A DNA stretch of 64,000 nt. Source: Leptodactylus fallax (Eukaryota > Chordata > Amphibia > Anura > Leptodactylidae). Position 1 is the first letter of the stretch. Every line of letters starts with the position of its first letter. Location of the stretch: NCBI GenBank assembly GCA_947044405.1, contig CAMRHE010000133.1, positions 248,001-312,000 on the forward strand. The letters run 5' to 3'. This document shows positions 30,888 through 40,490 of this stretch, piece by piece. A program made the translations under genes and the position numbers. The notes beneath the pieces are model-generated. The model searched no databases. It saw only the letters and a program-made list of their open reading frames with translations, and had not been told where the DNA came from.

Positions 30888-31175
30888 CAGTGTTGTGAAA
30901 AAGTTTTAGGCAGGTTTTGGAAAAAACGCTGCAGGGTAACAAGGCTTTGAGAAATAGAAGGGTTAATAGAGCACTGCTCTGAACATCATCCAGTCTGTCT
31001 GGGATGACATGAAGAGACAGACACATTGGAGCAAGCCTACATCCACAGAAGATCTGTGCTTAGTTCTCCAAGATGGCGGGAACAACCTCCCCGCCGAGTT
31101 CTGCCAAAAACTGTCTGCAAGTACCAAGAAGAATTGTTAAAGGGTAAAGGTCACACCAAATATTGATGGATTTAC
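30888..31175 (+). mobile_element. fragment of a decayed Tc1-type transposon
   Basis: Plus-strand translation at about 30970-31140 reads ALNIIQSVWDDMKRQTHW and later NNLPAEFCQKLSAST, typical of the C-terminal end of a Tc1-type transposase. The catalytic Glu position in NIIE is Gln here. A terminal-repeat-like GTTGTGAAAAAGTTTTAGGC lies at 30891-30912. The rest of the element is absent. Confidence 0.6.
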
Positions 31176-31605
31176 ATTTACTTCATTCTGTGAGGTCAGA
31201 CACTGATGTTGGGGGAGAGGGCTCGGTGTTGAGTTCAGGGTTCTGTGTGACCAGCCAAGACTCCCCCAGCCATACTACTATCCGTCCTTTATCAAACAGA
31301 GGGGGCGCTGTAGGTCATGTTCTCCAGACTCACCCACCATACAGCCAGATTGTCACTTCTCCAGAGTCCAGCCATGACGTCCTTTACACCTCTCCAGTGC
31401 ACACTTGGCATTGTGCATGGTGAGCTCATTGATGCAGTCACCATGTCACTTTCACAGACCGCGATCTAACAGAGGATAGAGAACACCACAGGTCTCTGCA
31501 CTCAGTAGCCCTATTCTGAGAGTTTGCATGGAATCCAACAATCCTTCCGAGGATTCTTAAAGAATTATCTGAGACTAGAAAAAGGATATTGAGGCTCCGC
31601 TCCGT
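31176..31605. other. unassigned intergenic DNA
   Basis: No supported gene. Confidence 0.4.
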
Positions 31606-32058
31606 TTAAAGGAGTCTACACCATCAACATCTCTTCTGAACCCCTTATATGCTCTTGTAGGGTCAGTTAGTGACATATAGGACATTGCTTACTTGTATCA
31701 AAGTGCTATCTAGCTGCTGAGACATTCAACCTTCATTCCATATGCAAATGAGCTCTTTGGTGCACCTGGGGTGGGGCCACACCTGCTGGAGCACCATTTT
31801 ATTTTGTGGTGCTGTCCCCAAAACAGAAAACTGACTTGTCCTATGGACAGCAATATGCAGTAACCACAAAAGATGGTTCTCAGGCAGGTGCCGCACCGCC
31901 GAACGTGCACCGAAAGGTTTGTTTGCATATGCAATTTCTTTCTCAGCAGCTAGATAGCACTTTGATACAAGTACACTATGGTCTCTACATCACTAACTGA
32001 CCCTACAACAGCATATTAGGGGTTCAGAAGAGATTTTGATAGTGTAAACTCCCTTTAA
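31606..32058. mobile_element. TTAA-flanked palindromic MITE
   Basis: TTAA occurs at 31606-31609 and 32055-32058. Long arms pair AACATCTCTTCTGAACCCC with GGGGTTCAGAAGAGATTTTG, and TCAAAGTGCTATCTAGCTGC with its complement near 31955. Confidence 0.8.
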
Positions 32059-32315
32059 GGAGGACCTTTTATGTTGTCATCAGTGTTCGGTATTATATAC
32101 TGCTAGAAAGCTGACAGTGCGCTGAAGTCTTTCCCGGTATGGGCCCCGATGCTGGAGAGATCGGTTCCGTTAGTTTCAGCTCTGATATCGCCCCACTTTA
32201 TTTTTTTTTTTAATAGAAGGACAGGCCTTACAGCCTAGTGTCATTGCTGGGCTTTGAGGAACACCCCTCACTCATAAGGATATGAAAGGTCAGGCTACAG
32301 AAGGAATAGGACATA
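32059..32315. other. short spacer before the Tc1 copy B insertion
   Basis: Nothing recognised. Confidence 0.4.
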
Positions 32316-33964
32316 CAGTCATATGAAAAAGTTTGGGCACCCCTATTAATCTTAATCATTTTTAGTTCTAAATATTTGGGTGTTTGCAACAGCCATTTCA
32401 ATTTGATATATCTAATAACTGATGGACACAGTAATATTTCAGGATTGAAATGAGGTTTATTGTACTAACAGAAAATGTGCAATATGCATTAAACCAAAAT
32501 TTGACCGGTGCAAAAGTATGGGCACCTCAACAGAAAAGTGACATTAATATTTAGTAGATCCTCCTTTTGCAAAAATAACAGCCTCTAGTCGCTTCCTGTA
32601 GCTTTTAATCAGTTCCTGGATCCTGGATGAAGGTATTTTTGACCATTCCTCTTTACAAAACAATTCCAGTTCAGTTAAGTTTGATGGTCGCCGAGCATGG
32701 ACAGCCCGCTTCAAATTATCCCACAGATGTTCAATGATATTCAGGTCTGGGGACTGGGATGGCCATTCCAGAACATTGTAATTGTTCCTCTGCATGAATG
32801 CCTGAGTAGATTTGGAGCTGTGTTTTGGATCATTGTCTTGCTGAAATATCCATCCCCGGCGTAACTTCAAATTCGTCACTGATTCTTGTACATTATTCTC
32901 AAGAATCTGCTGATACTGAGTTGAATCCATGCGACCCTCAACTTTAACAAGATTCCCGGTGCCGGCATTGGCCACACAGCCCCAAAGCATGATGGAACCT
33001 CCACCAAATTTTACAGTGGGTAGCAAGTGTTTTTCTTGGAATGCTGTGTTTTTTGGACGCCATGCATAATGCCTTTTTGTATGACCAAACAACTCAATCT
33101 TTGTTTCATCAGTCCACAGGACCTTCTTCCAAAATGAAGCTGGCTTGTCCAAATGTGCTTTTGCATACCTCAGGCGACTCTGTTTGTGGCGTGCTTTCAG
33201 AAACGGCTTCTTTCGCATCACTCTCCCATACAGCTTCTCCTTGTGCAAAGTGTGCTGTATTGTTGACCGATGCACAGTGACACCATCTGCAGCAAGATGA
33301 TGCTGCAGCTCTTTGGAGGTGGTCTGTGGATTGTCCTTGACTGTTCTCACCATTCTTCTTCTCTGCCTTTCTGATATTTTTCTTGGCCTGCCACTTCTGG
33401 GCTTAACAAGAACTGTCCCTGTGGTCTTCCATTTCCTTACTATGTTCTTCACAGTGGAAACTGACAGGTTAAATCTCTGAGACAACTTTTTGTATCCTTC
33501 CCCTGAACAACTATGTTGAACAATCTTTGTTTTCAGATCATTTGAGAGTTGTTTTGAGGAGCCCATGATGCCACTCTTCAGAGGAGATTCAAATAGGAGA
33601 ACAACTTGCAATTGGCCACCTTAAATACCTTTTCTCATGATTGGATACACCTGGCTATGAAGTTCAAAGCTCAGTGAGGTTACAAAACCAATTTTGTGCC
33701 TCAGTAAGTCAGTAAAAAGTAGTTAGGAGTATTCAAATCAATAAAATGATAAGGGTACCCAAATTTTTGCACCGGTCAAATTTTGGTTTAATGCATATTG
33801 CACATTTTCTGTTAGTACAATAAACCTCATTTCAATCCTGAAATATTACTGTGTCCATCAGTTATTAGATATATCAAATTGAAATGGCTGTTGCAAACAC
33901 CCAAATATTTAGAACTAAAAATGATTAAGATTAATAGGGGTGCCCAAACTTTTTCATATGACTG
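32316..33964 (-). mobile_element. complete Tc1-like transposon, copy B, with intact transposase
   Basis: TA target duplications at 32314-32315 and 33965-33966, and terminal inverted repeats of about 210 bp starting CAGTCATATGAAAAAGTTTG. Length 1649 bp. It encodes an uninterrupted 340-aa transposase. It lies between CCDC82 and MAML2. Confidence 0.95.
32544..33566 (-). CDS. Tc1-family transposase, intact, DD34E
   Basis: 340 aa, the usual Tc1 transposase length. The start at MGSSKQLSNDLK (33566) is preferred over the in-frame ATG 15 codons upstream, because the family begins this way. Two N-terminal HTH units (about 1-50 and 68-115) flank a GRPRK motif (59-63). The catalytic triad is D153 (LWTDETKIEL), D244 (QQDNDPKHSS) and E279 (NIIEHLWDNL), with exactly 34 residues between the last two. 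The GGGSIMLWGC glycine box is at 188-197. It would cut and paste the element at TA sites. Both terminal repeats are present, so this copy may be autonomous or very recently so. Confidence 0.95.
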   Translation of the reverse strand: MGSSKQLSNDLKTKIVQHSCSGEGYKKLSQRFNLSVSTVKNIVRKWKTTGTVLVKPRSGRPRKISERQRRRMVRTVKDNPQTTSKELQHHLAADGVTVHRSTIQHTLHKEKLYGRVMRKKPFLKARHKQSRLRYAKAHLDKPASFWKKVLWTDETKIELFGHTKRHYAWRPKNTAFQEKHLLPTVKFGGGSIMLWGCVANAGTGNLVKVEGRMDSTQYQQILENNVQESVTNLKLRRGWIFQQDNDPKHSSKSTQAFMQRNNYNVLEWPSQSPDLNIIEHLWDNLKRAVHARRPSNLTELELFCKEEWSKIPSSRIQELIKSYRKRLEAVIFAKGGSTKY

Positions 33965-34239
33965 TATATAGGAAGTTCTTATACTTCTCCTTTCTGCTCA
34001 ATCCACTCCTGGCTTTGGCTTAAAAAAAAAAAAAAAACAACACTTTTCCACAATGCGCCCGTGTGACCCGGAGTGATGCTTTAGCATACAGCTGCACCCC
34101 TGCTCTAACTGCACAGATCAGGGAAACCCCTCAGCTCTACTGTTTAACCCTTTGAATGCCATGGTCAATACTGGTTGTATTAGTCAAAGGAGAGACCGAA
34201 CAGGGGACCTCTCCTGATCTCATCATAGGGAACCCCCGT
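33965..34239. other. intergenic spacer
   Basis: It contains a 16-base A-run near 34022. Nothing else was recognised. Confidence 0.4.
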
Positions 34240-34600
34240 GACAGAGGCGTAACTACCGGGGTAGCAGCGATAGCGGCTGCCACAGGGCCTGGGACATTCG
34301 AAAACTGACACCCGCGGGCCCCCAATGCTTTTTTTTTTTAATAGGCCGTTACCTGCTGGAGTAATACTAGCAGTTAACGGGCCATATTTATTTACTATCG
34401 ATCCCCGCTCCTGCTCATGGCCGCCTGCGCTTCCCATTCTGTGGAGGTGGCTGTGAGCAGGAGCGGGGATCAGTAAGTAAGGTTGCGGGCCACGAACCCC
34501 ACAAACACTGCTATCATTATACTCGGGGGTCTTTTCAGACCCCCGAGTATAACGATCGGAGGCCCAGGCGAGGTGAGGGAACATAAAAAAATATTGTCAT
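34240..34600. mobile_element. fragment of the 8163-8836 hAT family
   Basis: It opens AGAGGCGTAACTACCGGGGT and shares AATAGGCCGTTACCTGCTGG, GAACCCCACAAACACTGCTA and the paired ACCCCCGAGTATAAC hairpin with the 8.2-kb element. The right end is missing and an extra palindrome (CCCCGCTCCTGCTCA and its complement) lies inside. Confidence 0.75.
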
Positions 34601-35050
34601 GATAAAAAAACTCACTTTTTCTCTAATAAATAAACTTCATTACTTATAATTCCTAAAACATGAAAAATATTTATTTTTGGTATATCCATGACCATAACAA
34701 CCCCCTAAATCTGTAGCATTCTTTATGATAGGTGTATACACATCCCCAGCCCTGTATACTGTACTATACATAGTTCATTACTTTTAACCTCAGACTGCAT
34801 TCTCACCAATATCCACCAGAGGGCTCTCTGACACATGGCTGATTTCCACCCAAATCTCCCAGGAGCTGCAGTGACGCAGTCTGTCCACTAGATGCCGCTA
34901 TGGAGAATGTGTGAACATACCAGTCTATCCCAGTCTCTCGCACACAATGAAAGCCTCTGTACTGGGGAAAGTGCAGGCTGGAGTTTAGTATGAGCAGACT
35001 GGGCTGACAACAAGCAACAAGAAAAGTTACAAAATTACTACTTCCATTTC

Positions 35051-35243
35051 CAGGTTCATGCTTGTGCCTGTACTAGGTCACTGTGCACACAGAGCAGTTC
35101 AGGGGACGCTTCATCTGGAACTTGCAGAGACTTCTAGAGGAGAATATTGTACAGAACACGACTGTGAGTGGATCCAGGAGCCTGGGAAAATCTGCGAAGA
35201 ATGCATTGCTCCCATCTCAGGGCGCAGGCTGGAGTTTCATAAG
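35051..35243 (+). other. candidate exon of unknown gene, or an upstream MAML2 exon
   Basis: The segment is framed by an acceptor-like TTCCATTTCCAG (ends 35052) and a good donor AAG/GTAAGG (35243). The frame starting at the ATG at 35058 is open throughout and has several Cys residues (CTEHDCEW, ICEECIAP). I do not recognise the sequence, and splice signals alone are weak evidence. It could be an untranslated first exon of MAML2 or chance. Confidence 0.2.
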
Positions 35244-36189
35244 GTAAGGCTGCAGGGGATGATCCCAGATGTAGCAGAGCTGAGGGTGTTATTTGTGTTG
35301 TGCTGTGTGATCCTTTATTGAGCTGAGAGCTTGCAGCAGGTTTACCTGCAGTCCTATGTAAGATCCTAATTCACATTGTGATATAACACGCTGTGCCACT
35401 TGACAATCTCACCAGCCCAGCTCTGCTACATCTGTATTTAGTTACTTTCAGTTGCTGATACAGACTTTATGACTATCACTTTTTAGGCAACCTGCAGGTT
35501 AGTGTAGAACTATAACTCCCAGCATGGCCTGCAGGTTGTAGTGCACATGATCACCCAATCTTCTTCACATTTACCATGACGTAAATGTTTAAATAATTCT
35601 GTTCATGTATCTGATTCTGGGAAAGTTGGGTGATAACTAATGAAGTTGTTAATTGCTAAGTCAGGAGTCTGGGAAAGCTGGGTGATCATTCTTGTTGGGT
35701 ATTCTGCTATATATGTATTTACTTAGTGTATTATTGCTCTGTGATTTGACATGGCACAATGACCATAGTCTTTTATATATTTATAGAGTTATCCGTTCCA
35801 GGAAAGTTGGGTGACAACCACAATGGATGCCACCTACAGGGGTTGTCATTGTAATGACAGGCAAATTGAAACCTAATGAGATAGATAGACAGATGGATAG
35901 ATATGAGATAGACAGACTCCTGTAGCGCTGCAGACTTACCATTCAGGATATAATTCTGACAACCAATACTCCACCACTCCAGCTTCAATTGTCAACCAGT
36001 TTTTACAGAGTCTCAAATTACAAATGAAGCATTCTAAGAAAGCTGGGTGATATCCAGAGGCGGAACAAGTACTTATTAGGCCCTTTAGCAATTTTTGGGC
36101 CCCAGTCCAACCTGACCTTCTTCAGAAGTTAGTTCACAGAATGAAAAGCTTATCATTATAGTGGTGTCCCTAATACACAGGAATAATGT
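35244..36189. other. intergenic DNA with repeated GGAAAGCTGGGTGA motifs
   Basis: Variants of GGGAAAGTTGGGTGA occur at about 35619, 35671, 35800 and 36034. An inverted copy (TCACCCAGCTTTTCC) lies beyond the minisatellite at about 38797. No gene. Confidence 0.5.
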
Positions 36190-38375
36190 GCAGTGATGTC
36201 ACAGTACAGGGATAATACACACAGTGATGTCACAGTACAGGGATAATAAACACAGTGATGTCACAGTACAGGGATAATAAACACAGTGATGTCACAGCAC
36301 AGGGATAATACACACAGTGATGTCACGGTACAGAGATAATACACATAGTGATGTCACGGTACAGATATAATACACATAGTGATGTCACAGTACAGGTATA
36401 ATACACACACTGATGTCACAGTACAGGGATAATACACACAGTGATGTCACAGTACAGAGATAATACACACAGTGATGTCACAGTACAGGGATAATAAACA
36501 CAGTGATGTCACAGTACAGAGATAACAAACACAGTGATGTCACAGTACAGGGATAATACACACAGTGATGTCACAGTACAGAGATAATACACACAGTGAT
36601 GTCACAGTACAGGGATAATAAACACAGTGATGTCACAGTACAGAGATAACAAACACAGTGATGTCACAGTACAGGGATAATACACACAGTGATGTCACAG
36701 TACAGAGATAATACACACAGTGATGTCACAGTACAGGGATAATACACACAGTGATGTCACAGTACAGGGATAATAAACACACTGATGTCACAGTACAGGG
36801 ATAATACCCACAGTGATGTCACAGTACAGGGATAATACCCACAGTGATGTCACAGTACAGAGATAATATACACAGTGATGTCACAGTACAGAGATAATAA
36901 ACACAGTGATGTCACAGTACAGGCATAATACACACAGTGATGTCACGGTACAGAGATAATACACATAGTGATGTCACGGTACAGAGATAATACACATAGT
37001 GATGTCACGGTACAGGTATAATACACACACTGATGTCACAGTATAGGGATAATACACACAGTGATGTCACGGTACAGAGATAATACACATAGTGATGTCA
37101 CGGTACAGGTATAATACACACACTGATGTCACAGTATAGGGATAATACACACAGTGATGTCACTGTACAGGGATAATACACACAGTGATGTCTCGGTACA
37201 GGGATAATACACACAGTGATGTCACGGTACAGGGATAATACACACAGTGATGTCACGGTACAGAGATAATACACATAGTGATGTCACGGTACAGAGATAA
37301 TACACACAGTGATGTCACGGTACAGGTATAATACACACACTGATGTCACAGTACAGGGATAATACACACAGTGATGTCACAGTACAGGGATAATACACAC
37401 AGTGATGTCACGGTACAGAGATAATACACACAGTGATGTCACAGTACAGGGATAATACACACAGTGATGTCACAGTACAGGGATAATACACACAGTGATG
37501 TCACGGTACAGAGATAATACACATAGTGATGTCACAGTACAGGTATAATACACACACTGATGTCACAGTACAGAGATAATACACACAGTGATGTCACAGT
37601 ACAGAGATAATACACACAGTGATGTCACAGTACAGGGATAATACACACAGTGATGTCACAGTACAGGGATAATACACACAGTGATGTCACAGTACAGAGA
37701 TAACAAACACAGTGATGTCACAGCACAGGGATAATACACACAGTGATGTCACGGTACAGAGATAATACACATAGTGATGTCACGGTACAGATATAATACA
37801 CATAGTGATGTCACAGTACAGGTATAATACACACACTGATGTCACAGTACAGGGATAATACACACAGTGATGTCACAGTACAGAGATAATACACACAGTG
37901 ATGTCACAGTACAGGGATAATAAACACAGTGATGTCACAGTACAGAGATAACAAACACAGTGATGTCACAGTACAGGGATAATACACACAGTGATGTCAC
38001 AGTACAGAGATAATACACACAGTGATGTCACAGTACAGGGATAATAAACACAGTGATGTCACAGTACAGAGATAACAAACACAGTGATGTCACAGTACAG
38101 GGATAATACACACAGTGATGTCACAGTACAGAGATAATACACACAGTGATGTCACAGTACAGGGATAATACACACAGTGATGTCACAGTGCAGGGATAAT
38201 AAACACACTGATGTCACAGTACAGGGATAATACCCACAGTGATGTCACAGTACAGGGATAATACCCACAGTGATGTCACAGTACAGAGATAATATACACA
38301 GTGATGTCACAGTACAGAGATAATAAACACAGTGATGTCACAGTACAGGCATAATATACACAGTAATAACATAGC
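36190..38375. repeat. 31-bp minisatellite, TGATGTCAC unit, second array (2.2 kb)
   Basis: About 70 units of the same 31-bp motif as at 10985-11580. Each unit holds GTGATGTCAC. Unit variants (ACGGTACAG, GATATAAT, TACCCACAG) recur in order: a block of about 650 bp starting near 36290 is repeated about 1.43 kb later near 37720, a large internal duplication. Confidence 0.93.
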
Positions 38376-38939
38376 ACAGGCGTAGTGCACATGTGCAAAG
38401 TGACTGTATAGAAAAAAATAATGATGTCACACCTCAGTACTAGGCACTAGGTTCACACTAGCATTGTGCTCTCCGTTGTTCGGCTATAATGGGGTCCACT
38501 CGGTGTTTGCCATTTTAAAACTGAAACTACCGAAAATCAGCAGAGAGAAAAGTCCTGCATGGAGGACTTTTCTCTCCTCTGATGTTCGGTGGTTTCGGCA
38601 CAGATGTGAATCCAGCCTGATACTATAACATGTGATGCAGCAGAGGAGAGATAATACACATACACCAGATGGGGGCTCCACTCATCATTAACCGCACTTT
38701 ACCTCAGTAGAGGGGGATCTTAGCCGTTGAACCCCATAAAAGCTGCTGTATCTGTTACCCTAGTAGTTACACCCTGTGATCTATGTTAGTTGTCACCCAG
38801 CTTTTCCAGAAACAGATGTAATAGCTATATATCATTTTGAAAAACCTCCTTCTCCCTGTGGTGGGGGTGGTGTAGGGAAATGCTGCTCACTTCTGACTAG
38901 TCGCAGGCTCTCTTGTGATGTATTGTAAATGTTTTTTAG
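38376..38939. other. MAML2 upstream region with a palindromic repeat
   Basis: 38440-38620 is a copy of the GTTCACA-type repeat (CTAGGTTCACACTAGCATTG, CTATAATGGGGTCCACTCGG, GGACTTTTCTCTCC). After it nothing but the inverted CACCCAGCTTTTCC motif was recognised. Confidence 0.5.
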
Positions 38940-39071
38940 GGCCCCGTTACTTTGGGATAGCTCAGCCCCGCTGTTCCCGTCTCCCGGCTGTCATCGCCTC
39001 CATTTATGTTGCAATAAGGATACAATATTAACCATCTGTAATTCAGTAAAGGACACCGTGCCTCCAGAATT
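38940..39071 (+). promoter_or_regulatory. MAML2: probable MAML2 5' UTR or promoter-proximal segment
   Basis: A GC-richer stretch (CAGCCCCGCTGTTCCCG, CTCCCGGCTGTCATCGCC) directly precedes the MAML2 ATG. GTTTTTTAG at 38932-38940 could be a splice acceptor, which would require an upstream non-coding exon. Alternatively the transcription start lies in this region. Confidence 0.4.
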
Positions 39072-39494
39072 ATGGGGGAAACAGCCCCCCCTCAGGCCCC
39101 GACGGGAAGTCTCGCCATTGGAGTATCCAACGTGGGTCTGCTCGGCGGTGGAACAGTGGCTCCTAGACTGCACAGCGCCATAGTTGAGCGGTTACGGGCT
39201 CGAATCGCGGTTTGTCGCCAACATCACCTTAACTGCGAGGGTCGCTATGAGCGCAGCAGGGCGGAAAGTTCTGATCGAGAGCGGGAGAACACCCTGCAGC
39301 TGCTGACCCTTGTCCAGCATGGCCAGGGCTCTAGAAAGAGCAGCAAACATAGCAAGAACTCGTGTGCCGCACCCCCTGACTACCGCCACCATCAGCCGCA
39401 GCAGCCGCAACTGCTCAGCGACGAGGGCGGGGACATCAATGGAGGCCAGCAAGCTTCTAATGGACTGGGCCAGAGGAACTCGGCTCTTATCGCA
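39072..39494 (+). CDS. MAML2: MAML2 coding exon 1 (MamL-1 Notch-binding domain)
   Basis: 141 codons from MGETAPPQAP to QRNSALIA, then donor GCA/GTAAGT in phase 0. Residues about 29-87 form the MamL-1 domain: PRLHSAIVERLRARIAVCRQ, then NCEGRYERSRAESSDRE and LQLLTLVQHGQG. In the family this long helix lies in the groove made by CSL and Notch ankyrin repeats, and later exons recruit p300. A His/Gln/Pro-rich linker (100-130) is shorter than in human, whose first exon I recall as about 171 codons. The start matches the family N-terminus. The rest of the gene lies beyond the window, across a very long first intron. Nuclear protein. Very sure of identity. Confidence 0.95.
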
Positions 39495-40408
39495 GTAAGT
39501 AACACAGTCTTATATATGTCACATATCTAGGTTTGATCAGATGAGGGCCCCATAGATAGAATCAGAATGGTGCCCCCTGGTACTGGGTCTTGGCATCGCA
39601 CCCTCTAACCATCACATACCTGGAGGGCCAATTCAGTGCAGGCTGAGGCTCTTATGATGGGGGACCGATGCTCCGTTCCATTCCGATAATTATAGAGCAG
39701 GTTCTATCCTGTTCCTTGACATTGCAACAGAACGTAACTCCCCATTGGGGGGCGTCACCCAAGTGTATTCCACTAAAAACTAACTTGGCCTACACACTTG
39801 GTCAGGTGCAAGAGGCCTGAGGTTTCTGAGGCCCACCAGATAAAATGATTCTGGGTCCTCCTTTCAACGCCCCTTAGCACCATAGCACCCTTCAACTTTG
39901 GGTGTCTCCTGCTGGACCATGGTTGTTATTGCTTTGGCCCACCGCAGGTTCCTCTGGTATTCTGATGGACAAGCCCATCCCTGAGCCTGTTCCATGTTTT
40001 ACCATGTGATGTGTGAATTTGGGAAATTTGATGGAAAATGTTTGATGGCTTCTTCTGGCACCATCTCTAGCTCTTTCTGGTTCTCATTGAGGAGATTCAG
40101 GCAGTGTCCCATGGGAAACATATGCAAATTAGCTCTCCATGGAAGGAGGAAATCTCCTGTTAGTCTGTCAGTGATCCACCTATTCCCCAATTGTCTTCCC
40201 TCCTTCTCCTCAACGTTTCATCATGGTGTCCACTTCTCCAGGTATCTGCCATATTCCAGCATCAGGGTGAAGATAGGGTTGGGGATTAGTCAACAAGCCT
40301 CACTGCCCTGGCCAGGGGTATTTAGGCACAGGGTGAACACAGCGAATTGAATCATTGCCCTGAGTGACGGAAAGCCTAGCTATGAATCTGCCCTTCCCCC
40401 AGACCGTC
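39495..40408 (+). other. start of MAML2 intron 1
   Basis: No exon or clear element was recognised. There are short open frames without features. Confidence 0.5.
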
Positions 40409-40490
40409 TTTTGGGGGGGGGGGGGGCGCGCGCGCGGGGCCCCCCCCGCCGCGGGGGGGGGGGGTGGGTGGGGGGGGGAGGAAGAGGGGG
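40409..40490. other. homopolymer G/C block, probable artefact
   Basis: Runs of 14, 9, 12 and 9 G or C, with CGCGCGCG between, directly abut the first unit of the 49-bp minisatellite. The style matches the anomalous block at 20681-20848. Confidence 0.55.
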
